Shown here: positions 47,631 to 58,718 of the stretch, piece after piece | Layout: every line of letters begins with the position of its first letter | Position numbering within the stretch: position 1 is the stretch's first letter | Assembly: GCA_930367215.1 (NCBI GenBank) | Contig: OV884059.1 | Span: 15,958,945-16,022,944, forward strand | DNA length: 64,000 nt | From: Pollenia angustigena | Lineage: Eukaryota; Arthropoda; Insecta; Diptera; Polleniidae | Direction of reading: 5' to 3' | Notes under the pieces: model-generated | Seen by the model: the letters and a program-made list of their open reading frames with translations, nothing else | Database searches by the model: none | What the model was told of the DNA's origin: nothing | Made by a program: the position numbers and the translations under genes

Positions 47631-48220
47631 CTTACTTCATTAAGGTATCATCATTTGTTGTTATTCGTGATTACGCTGTTTTAATGCCTCCAATAGCTGC
47701 AGGGCTTGATTAAAACGTTTCGATGAGACGCAAGGTTCCACTGTTTTCTGGATATAGAGTTTAGTGACAAACCAATACGCTATAAATGCCCATGCTAAGC
47801 ATAAAAGGATTAAGGCACGTACCCGTGAATTTGATGATATACGAATGAACTGACGTAATAATGACGTTTGTAAAGATGTTTCATAAAACGGCGGATGCGG
47901 ATCGACGGCAACGGTGGTGGCGTTTGTTTAATTGTTTCTCGCTTAACTTTGAGACATTTTGATTATTGTCATGCGACACTTCACCCACTGGCTAATTAAA
48001 ATGAGAGAAGGATTGAAATGGGCCGGTAAGTTGTTTTTGTAATTTTTTTTTTTTTTCATTGATTTTGAGGCTTAAATTTTTTATATCTTTAGCAAAAATA
48101 CGATACTTTCTTTTAATTAATTATTACATGGTTTTTTCGTTTTTATGTCATAAAAATTTAAGTTTTTTTTTTTAATATGTCACAAAAGTTGTTAGTTGTT
48201 TAAACGTTTTTTTTTTTTTA

Positions 48221-48486
48221 TATATGGCTATCAGCGCAGAAGTGGTGTAACACTCAATTTAATTTGGTTACGGTTCTGGTGAAAGATATGTTCTTTGCAC
48301 TGTTCTTTACGTGCAATAGTCAAGTACGCCAACTGTTTGTATCCAGAACAGATGGCGCTAGAAACATAGTTTTTGCACGGGCCGTTACAACCAAGTACTA
48401 CAGTGCAAGAGTAGTGTTAACTCCTAATTATCTCAAAATAAGTAGTCTGGGGTTACACCACTTCTGCGCTGATAACCTCATATATA
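48221..48486. mobile_element. Inverted-repeat MITE
   Basis: The arms GGCTATCAGCGCAGAAGTGG and the complement of CCACTTCTGCGCTGATAACC pair over about 30 bp and are bordered by TATAT on both sides. The interior open frame is not conserved in any way I can recognise. Confidence 0.78.
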
Positions 48487-49109
48487 AATTGTATTCTTCA
48501 GTTCAGCCGCAGTGTAACAAGTTCTAACAAAATCGAGTCAGTTCAAATCCAGTTTTTACTATTCTATCTTCGTGACCTGGGTTGGGGACCTCGCTTTATG
48601 ATACTATCCTATGTAAACCGTCTCGCACTTAAAAAGTTACCAACTTTACTAAGTCTTCGGAAAATGTTAAATGATCTTTTTCTACTTAAGCTTATGAAAG
48701 GAAAAGTAAATTCTGAATTTCTTCTCGGAAAAATTAACGTTAATGTATTTCCTGTTCGTCTATCAAGACATTATAATATCATGAGTATTTAATATGGTAC
48801 CACAAATTTGGCTCAGTTTGATCCATTTCATAGAGTTTGTGTTGATTTCAATAAATTATATATATGTTAGGTATATATTGACTTTAAAGGCCCCTAGAGA
48901 CTATCAAATAAGTCCATCAATTAGTGCATATGAGGGTTATAACTTTTTTTGAGTGCAAAATACCACTCCATCACCATGTGGGGAATTTTGTTCTGATAAT
49001 AAAAAACTGTCTTTTAAGCTGATTCGGTGAAAAAAGTTTCCGTACCGTAAGCGATTCCTAAAACTCCATATTAGTATCGTTTATTTCAGGTAACATTTGC
49101 ATATTTTTT

Positions 49110-50095
49110 TTATACCCACACCACAATAATGGAGAGGGTATTATGCATTTGTGCTGATGTGTGTAACGCCTTAAAATATTGGTCCTAGAACCACCTTAAA
49201 GTATACCGATCACTTTCTGAGTCGAACTAACGATGTCCGTCCGGCTGGCTGGCTGGCTGTCCATGTAACCTTTTGCGCAAAGTACAGTTCGCAATTTTGG
49301 AGATAATTTGATGATTTGGCACGAGGACCAAGCCTATTGAAAATGGGCCGAAGCCTGGGACCACGAGGGAAGATACGGGGAAATTTCTTCCTCTCAGAAA
49401 CTATCAAACCGATTTCAATGAAATTTAAAACATAGATAGAACCATATCTATATAGACACAAAATGTATGCATTTTTTAAAAAATAGGACCACGAGGGGAG
49501 ATAGGGGCAATTTCTGCCTCTCAAACCGATTTTAATGAAATTTAAAACATAGATAGATCCATATCTATATGGACACATTAGCTATACAGTTTTTCAAAAA
49601 TAGGACCACAAGGGGAGGTAGGGGGCAATTTCTGCCTCTCACAAACTTTCAAACCGATTTTCATGAAGTTTATAAACATAGATAAATCTATATTTATATG
49701 GACACATAAGCATGATGTGTTTTTAAAAACTGTGGTGTAGGGTATCGTATGGTCGGGCTTAACCGACTATACTTTCATACTTGTTTTTTTTTTTTTGAAA
49801 TTAAAAACGTAAAAAAACAAAATAACTATATTTTTTCATCCGCACACTCCTTCATGTTTAAAAATAGGATCACAAGAGGAGGTAGGGACTATATCTTCTT
49901 CTCACAAACTTTCAAAAAGGTTTAAATGAATTTAAAACATAGATAGATCCATATTTATATGGACACAAACGCATTATTCTCCATGGGTCCCGAATAGGAT
50001 GCATTCTTGAAAATGTGTTTTTAAATAATGTGGTATCATACATATGTCCGGGCTTGATCGAGTACACTTTCCGACTTGATTTTATTCAATTATTT
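49110..50095. repeat. Dispersed repeat family A, copy 2, with internal tandem units
   Basis: Starts TACCCACACCACAATAATGG and a full copy ends near 49790 with the GTCGGGCTTAACCGACTATA tail; a second tail segment runs to about 50090. Inside, units of about 115-130 bp repeat from 49358, 49488, 49604 and 49864. Each has GGACCACGAGGGGAG-like sequence, AACCGATTT, and CATAGATAGATCCATAT. Confidence 0.75.
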
Positions 50096-51030
50096 TTTTG
50101 AAGAATTGATTGAAGAATAATTGTATTGCGTGTATTTTTTCACTTACTAAAACTTGTTAATTAAGAAAGTCTCTACAAATTTGAAGGAAATAATTAAATA
50201 AATTCCCAAAATCATAAGTTTGTTAAAACTTGTAAATTAAAATAGTCTGAGCTGAATCAATTCTTTCGTTATTTGAAACTTAGAAATTTAACCTTTCAGA
50301 AGTAGAAAACAATTCAAAATTGGTAAACCAATTCTGTGTTGTGGTCGATTAAGTTGAAAACACTAACTTTTTTTCATTCATTTTTAGTTTATATAGGTAT
50401 ATGCTCAAAATAGATCTTTAAACACTAAACTATTTGTTAAGCTTCATAAAACACCTTAGTACATAATTATTATTACATATTTTGAAACACGATCAATCGT
50501 CTCATAGCTAGGGTTTCTATTCGGGAAAAAGTTTCTTGGAATTCCCTGGAAATTTTTTTTTAAATTCCCGAGAATTTTCGACGGCAATATTCGGAAATGT
50601 TTGCCCAAATTTTTCAATTTCCTCTACCATCGAGCCATTTTCTTTTTAAGTTTAAAAATGGAAAATAATCTGAGGGAGCGAATAATCTGGCGAATAATTA
50701 AACAATTCGAACTTTATTTGAATTCATTATAACTTTTTATTTAAGACACAACTATTCAATTATTTTTGTTTTCTAAATACAGTATTATAATGGAGAATAT
50801 TTTTAATTTAATTATGAAAAATTAAATTTCTCAAGAAGTAGCCATTTTCTGCTTCGCACATACGTTCTTTTTTTAACAAATTTTCCATAACATTTCCAAT
50901 AATTTCGAGTGTAATTATTTTTGTTCGATTGTAAGTTATTCCGATTAAAATCCCCAAGTCTTCTTCTCAAAATGCTTAAAAAAAAAACACACAGAAAAAA
51001 TAATAAATAAAAATGTTATAAGGAATTAAA
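50095..51030. other. Non-coding, no gene seen
   Basis: AT-rich. A patch with AATTCCCGAGAATTT-like palindromic text at 50520-50600 resembles other dispersed fly repeats, but I cannot bound it. Confidence 0.35.
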
Positions 51031-51032
51031 AC

Positions 51033-52150
51033 CAGTGTTCGAAAATAAACAGTACATTATTTAACGTTCGGCTCACACCAGAGATCAGCAATGAATCGTT
51101 TTTTCGCTACTCATACTGACTCATGCAATTGTAAGTATAAGTGCGTAGAAATCATTTTAACTAAACTACTCTGATTCACTAATACTCACAAGAGAAATAT
51201 TTATGGGTGCGACGTCAACATTATACGCATACTCATAAATGGCGTCAGCTTGATTTATAATTTCAAGAAAATACTTACAATACTCACAATGATTCATATC
51301 ATTTAGCTCATCCATTTACCGTTTTATAACAACAGATAAAACACACAAGTTAATAATCAGCGCTGCCAGATAAATTTGACGAAAAATCGTCCACTTCATA
51401 CATGTAACTTTAGTAAACTGTGATTGCCAAATCGTCACTTTGCTATTTCGGGGACAAATCTGGCAGCCTTGCATTTTGCTTCGCCCATATACATTGAGTT
51501 GAGTAGATTCTAAATCCAACACTTCAAATGTTGCTAAGTATGAGTACGATGAATAAAATGAAACGTTTGAGTGAATATGAGTTTGAATAACATTGGAATA
51601 AATATGAGTGCGTATAAGTACAAGAATTTATGAGTCATGATTTAGCTCTACTCACTTTTTCACTACTCATTGCTGATCTCTGGCTCACACACTCAAGAAC
51701 GATATCTATTTCGTAACTATTTTCAAGAAAGAACCGAACATTAACATTATATAATGTTCGGTTCTTCGTTAAAAAACAGAACAATTGTAGTGATACTGTA
51801 GACAAACATTATATTTTAATGTTCTTTAATGTTTTTTTCGTGTGTGTATTTTGTTTTTGTAAAAAATGTTTGGTTTTTTTTACCAGCCAAAAGGGACGAC
51901 CATTAACGAGCCGAACCGAACACATTGAAGTTTGTGGATTTTCAAAAAAACCCGAACGGAATTATATGTTCACATCTTTTGTTAAGTTTGATAAAAACAG
52001 TAATATTTTTGTGTTCGAAAGATGACTAACAGGGAAACGTTATTTATTTTTAATGATTTTCTACACAAACACTATTAGCGTTTGTGTTTTCCACAAATCT
52101 ACCGAACCGAACATTAAGAAACGATATTTAGTGTTTATTTTCGAACACTG
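51033..52150. mobile_element. hAT-type element, second copy, carrying another hAT
   Basis: The same family as 5474-6005, with identical tips CAGTGTTCGAAAATAAAC and its complement. Flanks ATTAAAAC (51025-51032) and ATTTAAAC (52151-52158) are an 8-bp duplication with one mismatch. It is split by the element at 51079-51682; without that insert its length matches the 532-bp copy. Confidence 0.9.
51079..51682. mobile_element. hAT-type MITE nested in hAT-type element
   Basis: The tips are CAGAGATCAGCAATGA and its exact complement. It is flanked by a perfect 8-bp duplication GCTCACAC (51071-51078 and 51683-51690), and the uninterrupted target GGCTCACACAC can be read in the sister copy near 5511. 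It is 604 bp long with no transposase. This is the clearest insertion in the window. Confidence 0.93.
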
Positions 52151-52410
52151 ATTTAAACTCCTTCGGTCGTTTTGGGCCACCCTACAGAAATTTTCTGCAA
52201 AATCTGTTGTCAATGCCACACTTTTACACAATAAAGATGCAAAATTATATGACTCGGCTGTTCTACAAGAAAATGCAATTCTGCTCGCATAGACTTTTTA
52301 ATTTTATGGAAATGTTCATATTTCTTTGCAAGACGCAGTTCAGGTCAAACTTGTTAAAAAAAAATTCTGTCACGCAATTTAATTTTAACTCCCACTATCA
52401 TACTTAATAA

Positions 52411-53618
52411 CAGTGTTGCCAATTTAGCCATTTAGTGGCCAGATTTAGTAATTTTTCATCCTGTTTAGCCATTTAAAAATGAGTGTAGCCATTAGACATT
52501 TTTCAACTTGTTCAGCCATAAAATTTTTTTGCCGTTTTTTCTTTTAAAAGAATAATTTTTATTTTATCTATTATAAAAATTTATAAAAGTAAAATAAACA
52601 TTTTTAACAATTAAAACGCCGTTAATTTTAATTACAACTTTTATAAATCTTAAAAATCGGTATAAACTATGATCATGAAACATCTTTCAAAATAAAGAAA
52701 CAGCATTCCAATACTAAATTTATAAAATGGATTAACACAAACATCGGTGTTTCTTTCTGGCTGCAAGTATTTCAATAAAGAGATGCAGGCGGCAACAAAT
52801 TTTTTTTATAAATTTCAGAATTGACAATAAAGTTTCTCTCACTTTCATGGTCTAATGCTGAAGTAGAGAGGGTATTTAGCCAAGTAAACATCGTTTAGGT
52901 TACATTTAGCAACCGTAAATTCGATTTTATCAATTAGGTAAATATTTTAACCATAACAATAAAATTTTTACACCACAATAGTAGAGAGGGTACTATGCGT
53001 TTGTGCTGATGTTTGTAACACCTATAAATATTGGTCCGAGGCCCACCTTTACGTATACCGATTGACTCAGAATCACTTTCTGAGTCGAATTAACGATGTT
53101 TGTCCGGTTGGCTGGCTATCCATGTAAACCTTGTTCGCAAAGTACAGGTCGCAGTTTTGGATATTATTTGATAAAATTTGGTACATATCGCCTAATGTGG
53201 TGTAGGGTATCATATAGACGGGGTTGACCGACTTTACTTTCTTTCTTGTTTTTTTTATTGTAGATCTGGATTCAAAAGGTTGGGTAAATGTTGTCGCGAT
53301 TATGATTTACCTTCAAATTATTTAAAACTAATAGGCACGAGTGATTCCTCTGAAATAAACACTAACGACATCGAATTTATCGATGATTTAATTTTTTAAA
53401 TATCTATCAAAATATAAATTTACGTTTATTCTTATTTAACAAATTGATCTTGACTTACAATATCATCGTAAACAACTCTAAATTTCTTATTTCTGTTTTG
53501 TTATTGAATTTTAATTAGTTTTTATTTAAAACAAACTTTTAGCCATTTTTTAGCCCATTTTTTAGCCATTTTTTCCTTAAATTTAGCCATTTTTGGTCAC
53601 AAAGTTTTGGCAACACTG
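52411..53618 (+). mobile_element. hAT element with transposase C-terminal remnant
   Basis: The tips CAGTGTTGCCAA and TTGGCAACACTG are exact inverted repeats. Inside, RDAGGNKFF and FLSLSWSNAEVERVFSQVNI (about 52780-52905) are the hAT C-terminal dimerisation domain. After an inserted family A repeat (52965-53262) the protein resumes with GFKRLGKCCRDYDLPSNYLK and ends at NTNDIEFIDDLIF, stop at 53399. The rest of the transposase is gone and stops are present. The flanking 8-mers do not match, so the target duplication has decayed or the true ends differ. Confidence 0.8.
52965..53262 (+). repeat. Dispersed repeat family A, copy 3, inside hAT remnant
   Basis: Opens ACACCACAATAGTAGAGAGG and closes with the GGTTGACCGACTTTACTTTC tail, a short version of the family at 49110. 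It separates two halves of the hAT transposase end and so is younger than that element. Confidence 0.78.
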
Positions 53619-53619
53619 C

Positions 53620-54215
53620 TCCCCATTGAAGTATCAAATATTTCAATATTGTAGTGGGAGCCCATAAAAAAATACGTTTTTGTCAATAAATGGAAGAAAA
53701 GATTTTGTGCAAAAAAGTACTAAAAATAAGTACAATTTTCACCCGTTAAACGTTCAAATTTAAAAAAAGTACCAAACTTATATTATTTTTTAGATAAACT
53801 ACGAATGTGATATAATTTTTATTTCTATGTTTATTGGATTTGAAAACAGATAGGACGACAAAAAAGTTCCAAAATATAGGTTTTACCCATTTACTGCCCA
53901 AAAGGGCAAAATTTCAAGAAAGTACCAGGCACCTGTCCGCTTAATTGTTTTTATTTTTTTTTTTTTTTTTTTTTTGAACAACGATAAGTATTGTATTTTT
54001 GTTTGTATCTCTTTTAGTTAAGGACGTATGAGGTTATCGAATTAACACACTTTTACCCTTTTGTACCCCCAAGACAAATTTCGTCTTGGAGGATCGATTT
54101 GGCGAGAGACAAGCCTCCGTTTTTAGCATCAGGCGTTAAGGCTGTGCGTGGATGAATCAGTCAGTAAAATTTGAATTTTATGTATATAGTTATTCCTACA
54201 TAAACACTTTTAAGC
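53620..54215. other. Non-coding, no gene seen
   Basis: AT-rich, with a long poly-T run near 53945 and a short AAGACAAATTTCGTCTT palindrome near 54069. Nothing else can be supported. Confidence 0.4.
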
Positions 54216-54217
54216 TA

Positions 54218-54725
54218 AAGGGTGTCCATAAATTGAGGTATAATTTTAATAAAAAAAAAAAAGTTTTTTTCTTTTTTGAGATGTTAAAAATATTTTTAAT
54301 TCAATAGGTTCCGGCTGAAAATGAAAAATTATGCCGTTCAAGTGACCCCTACTCGCTGGCCAGGCTCCCAATCTTTTACCAAAATTCTCAATCAAGTTTT
54401 TCAATAAACTGTTGTCAATGGTTGATATCTGCAGGATTATTTTGATTTAAAGCTCTTGAACTGTTTTGAGATTATTGTTGTACATTTTTGATTTCTAAAA
54501 ACCCCACAAAGAATAGCTTAAAGGTGCCAAATCGCACGATCTTGGTAGCCAATTCACTCCTCCTCTACAAGAAATCATTTCGATTTTCGTAGGGCAAGTG
54601 GCATCATTGTGTGGAAGTCACTGTTCTCTACATCTAAATCATCAATTTTCCGCCTCAAAAAGCTTCAGATCATCTCCCTGTAGCGATTTCCATTGACAGA
54701 TGATACCTCAAATTTGGACACCCTT
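54218..54725 (-). mobile_element. Mariner-like remnant with terminal repeats
   Basis: The ends AAGGGTGTCCATAAATTGAG and the complement of CTCAAATTTGGACACCCTT are inverted repeats flanked by TA (54216-54217 and 54726-54727). The minus strand reads SCDLAPLSYSLWGF then KSKMYNNNLKTVQEL and NLIENFGKRLGAWPASRG. These are the last catalytic-motif region and C-terminus of a mariner-type transposase with frameshifts and stops. It is a deleted, inactive copy, different in its ends from the one at 45030. Confidence 0.83.
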
Positions 54726-54827
54726 TAAAAAATTGTGCTTAATTTCAATTTTCTTTTGTTGGAGTTTTGTTTAAGCTTTGATATTGTTACGAGTAAGACT
54801 TAGAGGGTCTATAACGCTTATTCGCTT

Positions 54828-57800
54828 TAGGGTTTTATTTGTTTAATATTTTTGGCTTTTCTAAAATCTTTGGAAAAGGTTTCCTGATGAGCTGGTCTAA
54901 GCAACCGGCGAAATGCGCACAGAAGCTAGCTTTCCCTCAACAATAAATTTCAGTTTATTTATCGAATATGAAAAACTAGGAATTTAGCACGTCATACGGA
55001 AATCGTATTAATAATTTCTTTTGTTGTTGCTATAGCAGCGAGACCTGAAGAACAGGTGGTGTTGCTGAGTTGACAATCCAATCCAAGTCGTTCCGGTGCG
55101 TAGAACCGATTGTCGTGGGAACGCTCCTTTTAGTTCTATTTCAAACTGGACTTAGCTCTATTTTATCTTAAAATCTGGTCACACTGATCGATAATATTCA
55201 GCTGTAAAATACAAAATTATTTCATAATTAATTAAATTGTTTTGAACTATTTGCGCCAGAATATTGTTCTTTAAAGCCTGGTACTCTGTTCAGTATTTCG
55301 TGCGAAATGTTTTAAAAATCAATATAAAAAAATTTCTGTGAAATGCAAACGAAAAAATGTTGATAGAGTTGTACTCTATTTATATTACGAAAAACATGCG
55401 AAATATTTCTAGCAAAATTGTTCTTTTCCGTGCGAAACAAGTGCAGCTCATATTATTTCGCACGGAATTTTAAGCAACAGCTAATCATTTTTTGTAATTT
55501 TTTATTTTGTATTTGTGAAGTGGGGTTTGTAACAAGCGTTTTAAAAAGGAAAATGTAGAAAAATGCGAAAGCTAATACATAATAAAATTAAATTTTTTTG
55601 TTTTTTGCTATAGAAAATTATAGAAATAAAATTGTTTTACTTTTTTTAATCACAATTATGAAAACACATGGTTTTGTCATAGATGGGGGTAGTGCACTAG
55701 TTCAAAATGATTGCAATAATTTTGTTGATGTTCAGTGATGACTTGAAAATAAGCAATCTCAGTACACATGAGTGATTGTAATGTTAAAACTTTTTGCGCT
55801 AAAAAAATTGGATTTAAAAAAATACAATCATCAGTATATATTGCAATTTTTTTTTCTTCACTTATTTGACTAAAAATTTTGCACACAATTTAAAATAGAA
55901 AACTTGTGTTTTCATGTTTTAATCCAAGAATTATTCCGTTATTGGCGGAATTTGATTAAGTTTAATTTCATTTGCTTAAGGCTGGATTACACTATCTCAC
56001 AAGTCTTACGTATTCCATAATACTTTGTGAGATAGAAATCTAATGAGTTTTGTTGCGACTGTCAGAAAATCTAATGTAACATGACCATCACACAAAGTAT
56101 AAACACTCACACATGAAATAAACTGCAACCCTGATCCAATGAAAAGTATTATTGTTTAGAAATTTTTCAAAAAACGATGAGGACGTATGGGATCATAATA
56201 CATGTCATTTTCGTGACAATTTAAAAAAGAAAACTTGTGTTTTCATGATTAAATCCAAGAATTATTCCGTTTTTGGCGGAATTTCATTTGCTTAAGGCTG
56301 GATTGCACTATATGCATATCATCAGAAAACCACAAAATAATTTTTTTTAATTTTTAGTGATAGTATGTGTTTGTATTGCTTTTTGATTGCAAGTTCAAAT
56401 TTATCCTAAGCAGTTTTGGATTGAAATCCAGCAAAATCGGTTCAGTAGGATCAAATGTTACAAAAACTAACGTAAATGGTGGAATAATACACGGAGAAAT
56501 AAGAGATTTTGCGCAAATTTGTTTTGTTCGACTGGAAATCATTTTTACTGGGAGACAAACAAATTTCTTTCTTGCCGGAATAATGGTTTTGGCACAAAAG
56601 TGTACATATAAGATAAGAATATCAAATATCAATCATATTTTGCTTATGTATATAAGAAGTATTTAATGTTCAAAATAAGCCAAGTCGGTCCATTACTTTC
56701 CCTCGAAATTTTGCTTTTGCCGATACATTTTTTAGGGAAGAGACAAACAATTTCGAGGACAATTTTCACAATAGGGATAAATATAAAAATTTAACCCTTG
56801 TTTCTAAAGATATCTTTTTTTTCCAATAAACAAACATATAAAAATATTTACAATTATTTTATTTCGAAGACTAAGGGACTTATAGTGTAAAACGCAACGC
56901 CAACAATTTCATTAAAAGCAAAAACAAAATCAAAAATATTTTATGAATTTGTTGTTGCTTTCTACAGACATTCATATTATTTGTTTTTTCAATTTTCAAC
57001 GCCACAAAATAGAAGTGTTTGAAATTTAAAAATTCAAGATGAATTTCTATAGAAAGTAACAAAAAAATTATAAAATATTTTTGATTTTGTTTTTGCTTTT
57101 GCTTTCGTCACTTTTTTAGAAAAAATCATCAAAACGTCACTTTGTTAATATCGGAACAAAAACTCGTCAAATCTGGCAGCCCTGTTTTTATTATATTTAT
57201 TTCTTTTGTTGACGTTTCGCTTTTATTTGACACTTAATTACTGGAAATATTACAGTATAAACAGAATTTGTTGTGTCTGTTTTCGCATTCAAATACAGAA
57301 ACACTTTTATCTCATAAATCGAGAAATGATGGAATTCTTTGTTTCACACTTCATGTTAGAAATTTTACGATGCGAGAAATACAGAAACGAGCTACACAAA
57401 CTTTATTTTGTTTTTTCTTTACCCACCAACAACTTCAATGAATGTTGGGAGAATTCCAACCAATTGTAGTGGGGAATGTAAGAAAAGATAAACTCACTGT
57501 TTATTGTTGTTGTTTTTGTTTTGTTGCTTTGATATTGTTACTCGTAAAACTAGTGCTTATAATTCTTATTCGCTTAACAGTCTTATTTGTATAATACCTT
57601 TTCCCAAAAAATTTAGAAAAGCTAAAGATATACATAAGACATGCAAATAAAACTGTAGAGTGAATGAGAATTACAAACATTCAAATTGTATTTGCAACGA
57701 TATCAAAGCTTACACAAAATACCAATCATTAACAGTATTTCATCTTCTCTTACATTCGGTAGAGTAAATTCGAAAATACAAGCGGATGTGTCGAGGAAGG

Positions 57801-58718
57801 CGATCTTCTACCAAAATTTGATAGTTTGGACAGACTATGGCAATAACATGCCGTATGAAACTGTCTTGTTAGCAACACATTGTCCTTGTCTCCTCATGAA
57901 GGTGACACACACTTGACTTTTTCGAGAGAGAAAAACCTTCTCGCATTGTTTCCTGTTAAAAATCATTTGGAATGATGGGACAAAATTGCCAGAGAATTTT
58001 AATTCATAATTGAATCGAAGTTTTTTTTTTCTGAAAAAGATAAACAAGTTTTGCATTTATGAAATGTAAATAAATTTAATAAATTGTTGTTGTGATCTAC
58101 ATTTATAAAAATATGTAAATAAAAAAATTAAAATATGTGCATATCTTTAACTAAAATGCAAAAGGACGTAACAACACTTTTTATTTTTTTTTACAGAAGA
58201 AGCGTATATGCCGGTTAAATAAAATTCTTAAATTTAGCAGGTACAGCGCCTAGGATGCCTCTAGATGGGTCAAACGTATGACCAACCCCACTTTATTTTT
58301 CATCTCAATCATTTATTTCTAACATACCTACGCGCTATCTCTATTCCTTAAGGGGCCTCCCATACAAATGTTCAATGCACATTAGAAATATATTGAAGAA
58401 AGAGTTCCATAAATGCCCATGAGTCGCCCCTAGTGGGATATAATGTATGACCGACCTCAATTAAATTTATGTACTTAATATTTTCTGGAGAAATACTTGC
58501 CGCTTATCACCACTTCTAAGGGAGGCTCCCATACAAATATTGCATTTAATGAAATTCTTAAATTTATTACTTTTATAAATAAAATCAAAAGTTGCTAACA
58601 GATTTTAATCATTTATGGCTTGTTTTGTTTGTTTTTTTTATATCTGCAAAAAATTAGAAGCATTTTCCAATTTTTTATGAATTTAAAAAAAAAACATTTG
58701 AAATTTTGATAAAAAAAA
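54828..58718. repeat. 3.89-kb tandem duplication, copy 1
   Basis: Matches 58719-62618 almost base for base with an offset of 3890-3891. Breakpoint homology is only TAGGG. The unit contains GTCGTTCCGGTGCGTAGAAC, GGCTGGATTACACTATCTCA, an inverted-repeat element (about 57410-57780) and GGAGGCTCCCATACAAATA, and no gene-like frame. The differences I see are about eight substitutions (for example near 55314, 55402, 55741 and 57395) and a few small indels. Confidence 0.93.

Larger units (their letters stand above)
41511..47972 (-). pseudogene. Alpha-1,6-fucosyltransferase (FUT8/FucT6) unprocessed pseudogene
   Basis: Exon 1 (47972-47636) encodes the Golgi membrane anchor: LLRQFIRISSNSRVR, then the hydrophobic ALILLCLAWAFIAYWFVTKL and FNQALQLLEALKQRNHE. 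After a 4.8-kb intron full of repeats, exon 2 (42816-41972) carries [56 protein letters not shown] and [21 protein letters not shown] 70-bp intron (41971-41902) and exon 3 follow. Lesions: no usable in-frame start (TAA codons after both upstream ATGs); frameshifts in exon 1 and twice early in exon 2; CAA-type to TAA at 42563-42565; a frameshift after GGWEEVF; a deletion of about 27 bp near 42133; TTA to TAA at 42016-42018; a 5-bp duplication in the donor-binding HVRRTD motif (about 41885); and truncation at YPDAAHR, which removes about 80 residues including the SH3 domain. Introns are kept, so it arose by genomic duplication, not retroposition. Confidence 0.93.

Noticed and set aside
48264..48527. 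87-codon open frame
   Set aside because: It lies mostly inside an inverted-repeat MITE and has no family resemblance.
55677..58056. Several short open frames that recur at 59567-61946, apparently conserved
   Set aside because: Their identity follows from the recent tandem duplication, not from selection. They are short and overlapping on both strands, with no recognisable domain.
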